Shown: positions 49,135 to 58,581, counted from the first letter of the stretch. The stretch is 64,000 bases of DNA from RPQJ01 sp963706535 (GCA_963706535.1 CAVPMU010000015.1:62001-126000), one strand, 5' to 3'. Notes: generated by a model from the letters alone, not told the origin. Program-made: numbers and translations.

Positions 49135-50971
49135 TTGCGAAGAATCCTTGGAATTTCAGCATACTACCATGACGCCGCCGCGGCCCTCGTCGTCGACGGG
49201 CGGGTCGTCGCGGCTGCACAGGAAGAGCGCTACACGCGCCGCAAGCACGACGCACGGTTCCCCGCGAACGCAGCACGCTTCTGCCTGGAGTGGGCGGGCC
49301 TCGCGCCCGGCGACCTCGACGCGGTCGTGTTCTACGACAAGCCCTTCCTCAAGTTCGAACGCCTGCTCGAGACGTACCTCGCCTGCGCACCGCGCGGCCT
49401 GCGCTCGTTCGTCGCCGCGATGCCGGTGTGGATCAAGGAGAAGCTGTTCCTCAAGAGCGAGCTCAGGCGTGAGCTCGGCGCGCTGGCGGGCGACGGGCAG
49501 CCGCTGCCGCCACTGCTCTTCAGCGAGCATCACCGTTCGCATGCCGCCTCGGCGTTCTACCCGAGTCCGTTCGAATCCGCGGCCGTGCTGTGCCTCGACG
49601 GCGTGGGAGAGTGGGCGACGACCTCCGCGTGGATCGGGGAGGGGGCACGCCTGCGCCCGCTCTGGGAGCTGCACTTCCCGCACTCGCTGGGGCTGCTCTA
49701 TTCCGCGTTCACCGCGTACACCGGCTTCAAGGTCAACTCGGGCGAGTACAAGATGATGGGGCTGGCGCCCTATGGCGAGCCGCGCTATGCCGGGCTGATC
49801 CGCCGGCATCTCGTGGACGTGAAACCGGACGGCACGTTCCAGCTCGACATGCGCTACTTCGGCTACGCGACCGGACTGCGCATGACCACCGCGCGATTCG
49901 AACGTCCTGTTCGGCGGGCCGGCGCGCAAGCCCGACGAGACGGTGGACCAGCGCACGATGGACATCGCCGCCTCGATCCAGCAGGTGACGGACGAGATCG
50001 TGCTCAAGCTCGCACGCAGCCTGCGCCGCGAGACGGGTCAGCGTCGGCTCTGCCTCGCCGGCGGCGTCGCGCTCAACTGCGTCTCGAACGGCCTCGTGCA
50101 GCGCGAGGGCATCTTCGACGAGCTGTGGATACAACCGGCGGCGGGCGATGCGGGCGGTGCGCTCGGTGCGGCCCTCGTCGCGTGGCACGAGCGCGGCGGC
50201 GCGCGCGAGGTGAACGCGGCGGGTGACGGCATGTCGGGCGCTTACCTCGGGCCCGCGTGGAGCGACGACGAGGTGCAGCGGTGGCTCGAGGAGCAAGGCC
50301 TGCCGCACGAGCGCCTCGCGCGGCCGGAGATCTACGATCGCGTCGCCGCACTGCTGGCCGGGCAGGCCGTGGTCGGGTGGATGCAGGGCCGCATGGAGTT
50401 CGGGCCGCGCGCGCTCGGCAATCGCTCGATCCTCGCCGACCCGCGCAATCCGGCCATGCAGCGCGACCTGAACCTCAAGATCAAGTTCCGCGAGTCGTTC
50501 CGGCCGTTCGCGCCGGCCGTGCGGGCCGAGCGGGCCGGGGAGTACTTCGATCTCGACTGCCCGAGTCCCTACATGCTGCTGGTGGCGCCCCTCAAGCATC
50601 GGCCAGTGAACCCGTCTGCGGCCGGGTCGGGACTGCAGGGGCTGGACCGCCTGCGGGCAGTCCAGTCACCCTTGCCGGCGATCGCGCACGTCGACTACAG
50701 CGCCCGTGTCCAAAGCGTCGATAGGCGCACGAACAAGGAATTTAGCGACCTGATCGCTGCATTTGAGCGCAGGACCGGCGTTCCAATACTGGTCAACACC
50801 TCTTTCAATGTGCGCGGCGAACCGATCGTCTGCAGCCCCGTCGATGCCTATCGCTGCTTCATGGGCACGGCCATGGACTACCTCGTCATCGGCAACTGTC
50901 TGCTCGGCCGCGCCAGTCAGCGAGCTGACCACCCCTTGCTCGCGGCCAGTCGCAACTTCGAGGCGGACTGA
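49135..50971 (+). pseudogene. Carbamoyltransferase (NodU/CmcH/SxtI family), interrupted by one frameshift
   Basis: The two halves together give about 612 residues of an O-carbamoyltransferase, which uses carbamoyl phosphate and ATP to carbamoylate a hydroxyl group. The N-terminal half (ILGISAYYHDAAAALVVDG, SEHHRSHAASAFYPSPFES with catalytic histidines, VNSGEYKMMGLAPYGEP) is in the frame of TTG 49135. At 49906-49907, in CGTCCTG, one extra base shifts the frame; the other frame continues LFGGPARKPDETVDQRTMDI and carries EFGPRALGNRSILADPR and VPILVNTSFNVRGEPIV to 50971. Everything else is intact, so this is a very recent mutation or a sequencing error. TTG 49135 has GAGGA at 49124. Confidence 0.85.
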
Positions 50972-50974
50972 GCG

Positions 50975-51379
50975 GTGCGCAGGCTCACACGGCACGACAC
51001 GCGGGAGCTCCGGGCCTTCGGCCTCGGTTTCGCGCTGATGATCGGGTTGGTCTTCTGGGGCTTGTTGCCGTGGCTCGGCGATCGCCCGCGCCCCGATTGG
51101 CCACTCGTCTTCGGCGGTGTGCTGGTCGCTGGAGCGCTCGCCTGGCCACCGGCAGTCCTGCCACTGTACGGGCTGTGGCTGCCGGTCGCGCGCGTGATCG
51201 GGTTCGTGAACACGTGGCTGCTGCTCGGCTTCGTGTTCTTTGGCATCCTGCTGCCCATCGGCCTGCTGCTGCGCGCGCTCGGCCGGCTGCAATACCGCAG
51301 CGCATCGCGGCGCGACCTCGCGAGCTATCGCATCGAGGTCCCGCCCGATCACGACACGCGCCTCGAGGAGCCTTTCTAG
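50975..51379 (+). CDS. SxtJ family membrane protein
   Basis: A 134-residue protein starting at GTG 50975, three bases after the carbamoyltransferase stop. It has about three hydrophobic segments (residues 15-35, 38-62 and 70-98) with charged ends, and the segment LPLYGLWLPVARVIGFVNTW then LLLGFVFFGILLPIGLLLRA is typical of the SxtJ family. SxtJ is known only as a small protein next to O-carbamoyltransferases, first noticed in saxitoxin clusters; its function is not established. The gene ends one base before the ATG of the DUF5989 gene. It may anchor or regulate the carbamoyltransferase at the membrane (inference). Confidence 0.85.
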   Translation: MRRLTRHDTRELRAFGLGFALMIGLVFWGLLPWLGDRPRPDWPLVFGGVLVAGALAWPPAVLPLYGLWLPVARVIGFVNTWLLLGFVFFGILLPIGLLLRALGRLQYRSASRRDLASYRIEVPPDHDTRLEEPF

Positions 51380-51532
51380 ATGGGCGAGTTCCTGCGCGAC
51401 CTGTGGCAGTTCATGCGGGTGCGGAAGAAATTCTGGTTGCTGCCGATCATCCTCGTGCTGCTGCTGCTCGGCGGGCTCGTGGTGGTGAGCCAGCAGTCGG
51501 CGCTCGCCTCGCTCATCTACACCGTCTTCTGA
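51380..51532 (+). CDS. DUF5989 family small membrane protein (SxtK-like)
   Basis: A 50-residue protein beginning MGEFLRDLWQFMRVRKKFWL, with one membrane helix (LPIILVLLLLGGLVVVSQQ) and ending ALASLIYTVF. Sequence and place directly after an SxtJ-family gene match DUF5989, which accompanies NodU/CmcH-type carbamoyltransferases. The short basic amphipathic start and single helix suggest an inner-membrane accessory subunit. It starts at the base after the SxtJ stop, so all three genes are one transcription unit. It is easily missed because of its size. Confidence 0.85.
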   Translation: MGEFLRDLWQFMRVRKKFWLLPIILVLLLLGGLVVVSQQSALASLIYTVF

Positions 51533-51687
51533 GCCTCGCTCGCGCGGATTCTTTACGGTTCGCACCGGCACCTGCGCGGTCCGCCAAGGGTTTGGCCGGG
51601 GTTGATTTTTTGCGATGCACCGTGCAACGCTGCCGCGGCCGTGGTGCACGACCGCGGTACAACTAGAACACACGGTCGGCGCTGGAG

Positions 51688-53277
51688 ATGCGCGGTAACA
51701 GAGACCAGGGATTGCGTTCTCAGGCCTCGCCGGTCGGGTTGCACCGCCGGTGGATCGCGTGCGCGCTGGCGGCCTGGCTCGCGGCCGGCTGTGCCGGCCT
51801 GCCCGAGGCCGACGCGCCACCTGCGGCCGCGGGCACGCCCGTCAAGGTGCAGCCGCAGCGCGACTGGTCCGATGCCGTGCTGTACTTCGTGGTGCTCGAC
51901 CGTTACGCGGACGGCTCCGGCGCCAACAACTCCAACGTCGACCGCGGCAACCCCGGCGGTTTCCACGGTGGCGACCTGCCCGGCCTCACCGCGCAGCTCG
52001 ACGAGATCGCGAGTCTCGGCGCCACCGCGATCTGGATCACCCCCATCGTGCGCCAGGTCGACTATTGCCCACCGTCGCAGCCGCCGACCGGCGTCACCGT
52101 CGCGGGCGGCTGGTTCGAGCACTGCGCGTTCCACGGCTACTGGGCCGACGACTACGGCACGCTCGATCCGCGCTTCGGCACCGAGGCGGAGCTGAAGCAG
52201 CTGGTCGACGCCGCGCACGTGCGTGGCATCAAGGTGCTGCTCGACGTGGTCTACAACCACGTGGGCTACGACTCGAAGTACCTGAAGGACCCGGCCACGG
52301 CCGGCTGGATCCGCACCCGGCCGGTGGATTGCGCGGTGGACGAGCTGCGCTGCCAGGTCGGCGGCCTGCCGGACTTGCGCACCGAGTTGCCCGAGGTGCA
52401 GGACCACCTGCTCGGTGCGCACCTCGGGCTCGCCCGTCGCACCGGCCTCGACGGTTTCCGCCTCGACACGGTCAAGCACGTCGAGCACGAGTTCTGGCGG
52501 CGGCACCGTCGCGAGACCCGCGAGCGGGTGGGCCCGGACTTCTTCCTGCTCGGCGAAGTGTGGGGCGGGTCGGCGACGGTGCTCGACGAGTACTTCGCGC
52601 ACGACGAGATGGACGCCGGCTTCGACTTCACGTTCAAGGGCAGCTGCGAGAGCTTCGTGCAGGGCAAGGGACGCACGATCGCCTTCGCGTCCTACCTCGA
52701 GAAGCGTCACGAGGTGCGCGCCGGCTACCTGCTCGCCCACTACCTGTCGTCGCACGACGAACCGATGTCGCTGCACCTGCTCGGCGGCGACAAGGATGCA
52801 TTCCGCCTGTGCGTGGCGCTGCAGATGACATCAGTCGGGATTCCCACGATTTACTACGGCGAGGAAGTGGCGCGGGATGGCAGCGTGTGGCCCCTGAACC
52901 GCAACGACATGCCCTGGGGCAAGCGCTCCGTGCTGCCGGGCAAGGGCCTGAAGCGCGACCAAGACCTGCGCGCCTGGTACCGCAAGCTGATCGAGACGCG
53001 TCGCGAGAACACCGCGCTGTCGCGTGGCGGGTTCCGCCGCCTCTCCTCCGACGGTGACCTGCTCGTCTTCGAGCGATCCGACGCCGCGGCCGGCAATGCC
53101 GTGGTGGTGGCCGTGAACCGTGGCAATGCCGAGGCCGCCGCGCGCGTCGCCGCGCCGGCCGCCTGGGGCGATGGTGCGGTCGGCGAGGCGCTCACCGGCG
53201 CGAACGTGACCATCGCGGCCGGCCAGCTCAACGTCGCCGTGCCGCCGCGGCAGGCCCGCATCTACGTGAGGCGCTGA
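51688..53277 (+). CDS. Secreted alpha-amylase-family lipoprotein (GH13)
   Basis: A 529-residue GH13 enzyme with a lipoprotein-type signal (HRRWIACALAAWLAAGC, lipobox LAAGC). The barrel shows FVVLDRYADGSGANNSNVDRG, the VLLDVVYNHVGYDSK block, the nucleophile in DGFRLDTVKHVEHEF, the acid in FLLGEVWGGSAT and the third acid in HYLSSHDEPMSLHL. Two CxxC-free cysteine pairs (DYCPPS/FEHCAFHG and DCAVDELRC) may be disulfides. It probably releases maltodextrins at the cell surface for the adjacent malK-malE-malF-malG system, which starts 4 bases after its stop. ATG 51688 fits the signal peptide. The 155 bases before it should contain the promoter of this unit; none was recognised with confidence. Confidence 0.92.
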   Translation: MRGNRDQGLRSQASPVGLHRRWIACALAAWLAAGCAGLPEADAPPAAAGTPVKVQPQRDWSDAVLYFVVLDRYADGSGANNSNVDRGNPGGFHGGDLPGLTAQLDEIASLGATAIWITPIVRQVDYCPPSQPPTGVTVAGGWFEHCAFHGYWADDYGTLDPRFGTEAELKQLVDAAHVRGIKVLLDVVYNHVGYDSKYLKDPATAGWIRTRPVDCAVDELRCQVGGLPDLRTELPEVQDHLLGAHLGLARRTGLDGFRLDTVKHVEHEFWRRHRRETRERVGPDFFLLGEVWGGSATVLDEYFAHDEMDAGFDFTFKGSCESFVQGKGRTIAFASYLEKRHEVRAGYLLAHYLSSHDEPMSLHLLGGDKDAFRLCVALQMTSVGIPTIYYGEEVARDGSVWPLNRNDMPWGKRSVLPGKGLKRDQDLRAWYRKLIETRRENTALSRGGFRRLSSDGDLLVFERSDAAAGNAVVVAVNRGNAEAAARVAAPAAWGDGAVGEALTGANVTIAAGQLNVAVPPRQARIYVRR

Positions 53278-53281
53278 ACAC

Positions 53282-54394
53282 ATGGCCCGAATTGCATTCC
53301 AGGGGATCGCGAAGCGCTTCGGCGACGTGAGCGTCATCGAGAACCTCGACCTCGAGATCCACGATCAGGAATTCATGGTGTTCGTCGGCCCCTCGGGCTG
53401 CGGCAAGTCCACCGCGTTGCGCATGATCGCGGGACTCGAGGAGCCGAGCGAGGGCACGCTCGTGATCGGCGACCGCGTCGTGAACGACGTGCACCCGAAG
53501 GACCGCGACGTCGCGATGGTCTTCCAGAGTTACGCGCTCTACCCGCACATGACGGTGCGCGAGAACATCGCCTTCGGCCTCCGAATCCGCAAGCTGCCCG
53601 AGGCCGAGATCGACAAGCTGGTGGACGAGGCGGCGGGCATCCTGGGCCTGAAGCCGCTGCTCGACCGCAAGCCGAAGGCGCTCTCCGGCGGGCAGCGCCA
53701 GCGCGTCGCGCTCGGCCGCGCCATCGTGCGCAAGCCCTCGGTGTTCCTCTTCGACGAGCCGCTGTCGAACCTCGACGCGGAGCTGCGCGTGCAGATGCGC
53801 GCCGAGATCTCGAAGCTCCAGCACAGGCTCAAGACCACGACCGTCTACGTCACGCACGACCAGGTCGAGGCCATGACGCTCGGCCACCGCATCGCCGTGC
53901 TCGCGCCCATGGGCAAGGAGCGCAAGTCGAACCTGAAGCAGGTCGGCACGCCGCTCGAGCTCTACGACCGGCCGCAGAACGTGTTCGTCGCCAAGTTCAT
54001 CGGCACGCCGAACATGAACATGATGAAGGTGAAGGTGAGCGCGGACGGATCGCAGCTGCAGGCGAGCGGGTTTGCCGCACCGGTGCCGCAGAACTGGAGC
54101 GCGGGGGTGAAGCCCTGCGCGGGACGCGAACTGTTCATGGGCGTCCGTCCGGAGCACGTCGGTGAGCCCGGCGCGCATTCCTGGGCCAGCACGGCCTCTC
54201 TCGGCGGCCCGGTCGAGATCGTCGAGACGATCGGCCACGAGGTCATCGTGCACTTCCGCTGCGGCGAGGACATCGTCATCGCCAAGCTCGGCGCGCACCG
54301 CATCCCCGGCTTCGGCGAGCAGGTCGACCTCGTCATGAACTGCGACGCCATGCATCTCTTCGATCCACAGACGGAGCAGCGGCTGCCGGGCTGA
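53282..54394 (+). CDS. malK: Maltodextrin ABC transporter ATP-binding protein MalK/UgpC type
   Basis: A 370-residue ABC ATPase of the sugar CUT1 group. Walker A is GPSGCGKSTALRM, the Q-loop VFQSYALYPHMTVREN, the signature LSGGQRQRVALGRAI, Walker B VFLFDEPLSNLDAEL and the H-loop TVYVTHDQVEAMTLG. A C-terminal TOBE/OB regulatory domain (about 240-365) is present (ELFMGVRPEHVG), where MalK proteins bind regulators. It powers MalFG. It lies at the head of the transport genes, directly after the alpha-amylase gene and 31 bases before malE. The symbol follows from context; UgpC-like ATPases look very similar. Confidence 0.92.
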   Translation: MARIAFQGIAKRFGDVSVIENLDLEIHDQEFMVFVGPSGCGKSTALRMIAGLEEPSEGTLVIGDRVVNDVHPKDRDVAMVFQSYALYPHMTVRENIAFGLRIRKLPEAEIDKLVDEAAGILGLKPLLDRKPKALSGGQRQRVALGRAIVRKPSVFLFDEPLSNLDAELRVQMRAEISKLQHRLKTTTVYVTHDQVEAMTLGHRIAVLAPMGKERKSNLKQVGTPLELYDRPQNVFVAKFIGTPNMNMMKVKVSADGSQLQASGFAAPVPQNWSAGVKPCAGRELFMGVRPEHVGEPGAHSWASTASLGGPVEIVETIGHEVIVHFRCGEDIVIAKLGAHRIPGFGEQVDLVMNCDAMHLFDPQTEQRLPG

Positions 54395-54425
54395 ACCGCG
54401 CGACCGCGCCACTGGAGACACTCAC

Positions 54426-55664
54426 ATGAGTCGGAACATCAAGCGTTGGACGGGCGGGCTCCTCGGTGCGCTGCTGGCGGGAGTGCTGTTCGCCGCGGGT
54501 CCGGTTGCCGAGGCCGCGACCGAGCTCACCGTGTGGCACGCCTACCGCGGCGACGAGAAGGCGGCTTTCGAGAAGGTGGTGGCGCAGTACAACGCGAAGC
54601 AGAAGGGCGCCGTCGTCAAGACGCTGGCCGTGCCCTACGACGCGTACGCCGACAAGATCACCGCCTCGGTGCCGCGCGGCAAGGGGCCCGACGTGTTCAT
54701 CTTCGCGCAGGACCGCCTCGGCGGCTGGGTGGAGGCGGGACAGACCATCGAGCCCATCGACTTCTTCCTCGACGACAAGGTCACCGCGCAGCTCGTGCCG
54801 GGGATGATGCCGGCGATGACCTATCGCGACACCGTGTACGGGCTGCCGCTCAACTACAAGAGCATCGCGATGATCTACAACACGGCGCTGGTGAAGGCGC
54901 CGCCGAAGACGACGGCCGAGCTCGTGAGGCTGGCGAAGGGCATGACCGATGCGTCCACGGGCCGCTTCGGACTCGCCTACGAGTACTCGAACTACTTCTT
55001 CCACGCGGCGCTGATGAACGCGTTCGGCGGACAGGTGTTCGCGCCGGGCCCCGTGCCGGTGATCGACTCGCCGCAGAACGTCGCCGCGGTGAAGACCATG
55101 CTCAAGTGGTACCGCAAGGACGGCATCCTCCCGGCCGACCCGTCCTCGACGCTGATCGCGAGCCTGTTCAACGACGGCAAGGCCGCGATCGTGTTCTCGG
55201 GCCCGTGGTTCCTCGGCGAGGTGCAGGACAAGGTCAGGTACGCCATCGCGCCCCTGCCGACGGTCGACGAGGCCGGCGGCAAGCCGATGCGCCCGTGGCT
55301 CACGGTCGAGGGCGTGTACGTGTCGGCGGGCTCGGCCCACAAGGAAGCGGCGTATGCCTTCGCGGAGTACCTCGTGTCGCCGGACGCGGCCATCGTGCTC
55401 GCGCTCGAGGGCGGCCAGCTGCCGACCAACAAGTCCGTCTACTCCGATCCGCGGGTGATGAAGAACCCGACGCTGCAGGGTTTCCGCAAGCAGCTCGACA
55501 CGGCCGTGCCGATGCCGAACTACGCCGAGATGACGCTGATGTGGTCGCCGGTGACGACGGCCATGAACAAGATCGTGAAGGGCTCGGCGACGCCGGAGGT
55601 GGCGCTCAAGGAAGCGCAGGAGACCGTGAAGGGCAACATCGGGAAGCTGCGCAAGGGTAAATGA
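54426..55664 (+). CDS. malE: Maltose/maltodextrin-binding periplasmic protein
   Basis: A 412-residue extracellular solute-binding protein, family 1. A signal peptide (about residues 1-34, LLGALLAGVLFAAGPVAEAA) precedes TELTVWHAYRGDEKAAFEKV; VPRGKGPDVFIFAQDRLGGW near 80, YGLPLNYKSIAMIYNTALV near 138 and PWLTVEGVYVSAGSAHKEAA near 296 follow the MalE fold. It binds maltodextrins in the periplasm and delivers them to MalFG. GGAG precedes ATG 54426. The stop overlaps the malF start by 4 bases (ATGA). Confidence 0.92.
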   Translation: MSRNIKRWTGGLLGALLAGVLFAAGPVAEAATELTVWHAYRGDEKAAFEKVVAQYNAKQKGAVVKTLAVPYDAYADKITASVPRGKGPDVFIFAQDRLGGWVEAGQTIEPIDFFLDDKVTAQLVPGMMPAMTYRDTVYGLPLNYKSIAMIYNTALVKAPPKTTAELVRLAKGMTDASTGRFGLAYEYSNYFFHAALMNAFGGQVFAPGPVPVIDSPQNVAAVKTMLKWYRKDGILPADPSSTLIASLFNDGKAAIVFSGPWFLGEVQDKVRYAIAPLPTVDEAGGKPMRPWLTVEGVYVSAGSAHKEAAYAFAEYLVSPDAAIVLALEGGQLPTNKSVYSDPRVMKNPTLQGFRKQLDTAVPMPNYAEMTLMWSPVTTAMNKIVKGSATPEVALKEAQETVKGNIGKLRKGK

Positions 55665-57697
55665 GCGAGCTGCCACGCCTGCGCGAGACGAAGCAGCGGG
55701 CCGACGGGCCCGCCCGCGGCGCGCGGGCGATCCTGTTGCAACCGGCGGCGCTCGGGTTGCTGCTCGCGCTGCTGGCGGCAGGGCTGCTCGGCAACTGGTT
55801 GCACCGGCAGGCCGCGACGCGGCTCGTCGCGGACCAGCAGGCGCGAATTTCCATCCTCGAGGGCTCGGCGCTGGCCGAGTTCGTGGCGGTCAAGCTCGCC
55901 GCGAGTCCGGAGGATCCTGCGGTGTTGCAGGCGGCGGTCGACGACTGGGTGGCACGCTCCCCGGGCGACGACGCCATCCGCGTGGTGCGCCTCGGAGGCG
56001 CGCGCCTGCTCGCTTCCACGCATCCGGCCGACCTTCAGGGCGAGCTGCCCCGGCGCCTCGGCCGCGAGGAGAAGTGGCTGTTCGACCTCGGCCAGGAGCT
56101 GCGCGCGGCGGCGGATACGAACAGTGCCGAGGGCGTGTTCCGCAAGCCGCAGATCGACGTGTCACGGCCGGCGGCCGGGCGCATCCGGGTCACGGTGCCG
56201 TATCTCTCGGAGGGGGAGATCGCCGGCTTCGTGCAGCACGATGCGCCCGAGGCGGCCGCCTCGGGCGGTACCCGTGCGCCGTTGCCGCTGGCCCTGCTGG
56301 TGCTGCTGCCGGTCGCAGTCCTGTGGGCGGTCGCGCTGCTGGTCCATGGTCGCGCAGGCACGACCTCCCGCGGGGCACGCTGGGTGCTGTTCGTGGTCGC
56401 GCTCGGGTTCTTCTCGGCCGCCTGGTACTACTACTCGACCCGTGCCGTCGCCGGCCTCGAGTCGCTCGCGGCCAGCGGCAACGAGGAGGTCGCGCAGTCC
56501 TACCAGGAGCTGCGGGCGCGCGTGACGGGTGCGGCGGCGGAATCGGTCACCGGTGGTGGCGGGGCGCCGAATCCCTGGGACGTCGATGTCTTCCAGCGGC
56601 CGCGCGGATTGCTCCATGCGGACGGCCGGATCGACGCGGCGGCTGCGGGCAAGGCGCTCGAAGCGTTCCAGTCCCCGTTCGCCAGGTCGCTGTGGGGCAA
56701 CTGGGTGCTCGGTGCCGTCATCCTGGCGTTCTTCGGCCTGGGGGCCGCCCGCAAGCTCCGCGAGACGCTGGTCGAGTACAAGTACGCCTACATGTACGTC
56801 ACGCCCGCGATGGTGGGCATGCTGGTGCTGGTGTTCTTCCCGTTCATCTACGGCATAACGCTGTCGTTCACGGGCCAGACCATCTTCAACACCAACCAGC
56901 CACTGACCGAACTCTTCGTCGGCTTGAGGAACTACATCGACATCATCGGCGACGTGGACGTCGCGACGCGCACGGCCGCCGGCTGGGTCATCAACTACCA
57001 GAATTTCTACTGGACGCTGTTCATCACCGTCTGCTGGACCGTGTCCAACGTCGCGGTCGGCGTGACCCTCGGGATGCTGCTCGCGCTGGTACTCAATACG
57101 CCGGGGCTCCGCTTCAAGCCGATCTACCGCGTGCTGCTGATCCTGCCCTGGGCCATCCCGAACTACATCACGGCGTTGATCTGGAAGGCGCTGTTCCACC
57201 AGCAGTTCGGCGCCATCAACCAGGCGATCCAGATGTTCGGCGGCGAGCCGGTGGCGTGGTTCGACGGGGTGTTCACTTCGTTCATCACCGGGCTCGCGAC
57301 CAATGGCTGGCTGTCCTTCCCGTTCATGATGGTGGTGATCCTGGGCGGGCTGCAGTCGATCTCCGCCGACATGTACGAAGCCGCGACCGTGGAGGGCGCC
57401 ACCCGCAGCCAGCAGTTCTGGCGCATCACGCTGCCGCTGCTGAAGCCCACGCTGGTGCCGGCCGTCATCCTGTCGGTGGTGTGGACCTTCAACATGTTCA
57501 ACGTGATCTACCTGGTCTCGGGCGGCGAGCCGGCCGGGGCCAACGAGATCCTCATCACCAAGGCCTACAAGATCGCCTTCGAGGAGTATCGTTACGCCTA
57601 TTCGGCGGCGTATTCCACGGTGATCTTCCTGATCCTGCTGGTGTACGGGGTGTTCCAGACGCGCGTGACCCGGGCCACGGAGGCGGTGCACACATGA
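55661..57697 (+). CDS. malF: MalF-type ABC permease with large N-terminal extracytoplasmic module
   Basis: A 678-residue permease, longer than E. coli MalF (514). The C-terminal about 310 residues are a normal MalF core (EYKYAYMYVTPAMVGMLVLV onward) with the coupling EAA loop in MYEAATVEGATRSQQFWRIT near residue 575. Before it lie about 365 extra residues: a membrane helix at 24-47, a 155-residue soluble segment (ARISILEGSALAEFVAVKLA ... IRVTVPYLSEGEIAGFVQHD) resembling a Cache-like sensor domain, helices at 207-228 and 241-258, a second short soluble part and a helix at 346-365. The extension may sense a ligand or contact MalE. It overlaps malE and malG by 4 bases each. Confidence 0.9.
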   Translation: MSELPRLRETKQRADGPARGARAILLQPAALGLLLALLAAGLLGNWLHRQAATRLVADQQARISILEGSALAEFVAVKLAASPEDPAVLQAAVDDWVARSPGDDAIRVVRLGGARLLASTHPADLQGELPRRLGREEKWLFDLGQELRAAADTNSAEGVFRKPQIDVSRPAAGRIRVTVPYLSEGEIAGFVQHDAPEAAASGGTRAPLPLALLVLLPVAVLWAVALLVHGRAGTTSRGARWVLFVVALGFFSAAWYYYSTRAVAGLESLAASGNEEVAQSYQELRARVTGAAAESVTGGGGAPNPWDVDVFQRPRGLLHADGRIDAAAAGKALEAFQSPFARSLWGNWVLGAVILAFFGLGAARKLRETLVEYKYAYMYVTPAMVGMLVLVFFPFIYGITLSFTGQTIFNTNQPLTELFVGLRNYIDIIGDVDVATRTAAGWVINYQNFYWTLFITVCWTVSNVAVGVTLGMLLALVLNTPGLRFKPIYRVLLILPWAIPNYITALIWKALFHQQFGAINQAIQMFGGEPVAWFDGVFTSFITGLATNGWLSFPFMMVVILGGLQSISADMYEAATVEGATRSQQFWRITLPLLKPTLVPAVILSVVWTFNMFNVIYLVSGGEPAGANEILITKAYKIAFEEYRYAYSAAYSTVIFLILLVYGVFQTRVTRATEAVHT

Positions 57698-58581
57698 GCG
57701 GCAGCTGGGCCGGTCGGGGCGACCGTTCGCACGTGCTGCTGCACGTGTTCCTCATCCTGTTCGTCCTGGTGGCGATCTACCCGGTCCTCTGGGTGATCAG
57801 CGTCGCCTTCTCCGGCACCCAGAACCTCGCCTTCGCGGACGTGCCGCCGGACCCGGGCTTCCTCGACCGGCTGCGGGCCGTCATGCCCTGGCCGGAGACG
57901 ATCTCGCTGGCCAATTTCCGGGACGTGCTGACGGACCAGCCGTTCCTCACCTGGCTGCTGAACAGCGCCATCGTGGCGGCCGCGACGACCGTGGTCGGCG
58001 TGTTTCTTGCTTGCACCGCAGCATACGCGTTCTCGCGCTTCCGCTTCCCGGGGCGCCGGGCGGGCATGATGTCCTTCCTGGTCTCGCAAATGTTCCCGGG
58101 CACCCTGCTGCTGGTGCCCCTCTACATCATCATCGTGAGCTGGCTCAAGCTCGGAAACTCCTTCATCGGCCTGGTGCTGGTCTACTCCGTCACCGCCATC
58201 CCCTTCTGCGTATGGATGCTGAAGGGATACTTCGATACGATCCCGCTCGAGATCGAGGAGTCGGCCATCATGGACGGGGCCTCGCGGCAGATGATCTTCT
58301 TCAGGATCATCCTGCCCCTGGCCAAGCCCGCGGTGGCGGTCACCGCGCTGTTCTCGTTCATGACGGGATGGAACGAGTTCATCCTCGCGGCGACGTTCCT
58401 CGAAGAGGAAGCAAAATACACGGCGCCCGTGGGTCTCAAGTTTTTCGTGGGAGGTTTCACCTCGCAATGGGGCTACTTCGCGGCCGGATCGATCATCGTG
58501 TCGGTGCCGGTCGTCGTGCTGTTCCTGTTCCTGCAGAAATACCTCGTCTCCGGGCTGACCGCCGGGGGCGTCAAGGGATGA
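57694..58581 (+). CDS. malG: MalG-type ABC permease
   Basis: A 295-residue CUT1 permease with six membrane helices, the usual MalG length. The EAA loop is EIEESAIMDGASRQMIFFRI near residue 188; upstream are ISLANFRDVLTDQPFLTWLL and the FLVSQMFPGTLLLVPLYIII segment, and the end is FLFLQKYLVSGLTAGGVKG, a very conserved MalG finish. It pairs with MalF for maltodextrin import driven by MalK. ATG 57694 overlaps the malF stop; its own stop overlaps the next gene by 4 bases (ATGA). Confidence 0.95.
   Translation: MSGSWAGRGDRSHVLLHVFLILFVLVAIYPVLWVISVAFSGTQNLAFADVPPDPGFLDRLRAVMPWPETISLANFRDVLTDQPFLTWLLNSAIVAAATTVVGVFLACTAAYAFSRFRFPGRRAGMMSFLVSQMFPGTLLLVPLYIIIVSWLKLGNSFIGLVLVYSVTAIPFCVWMLKGYFDTIPLEIEESAIMDGASRQMIFFRIILPLAKPAVAVTALFSFMTGWNEFILAATFLEEEAKYTAPVGLKFFVGGFTSQWGYFAAGSIIVSVPVVVLFLFLQKYLVSGLTAGGVKG

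Noticed and set aside
51602..51660. TTGATT and an inverted CGTGCA/TGCACG before the alpha-amylase gene
   Set aside because: No -10 element at a fitting distance and the repeat arms are only six bases, so no promoter or operator is claimed.
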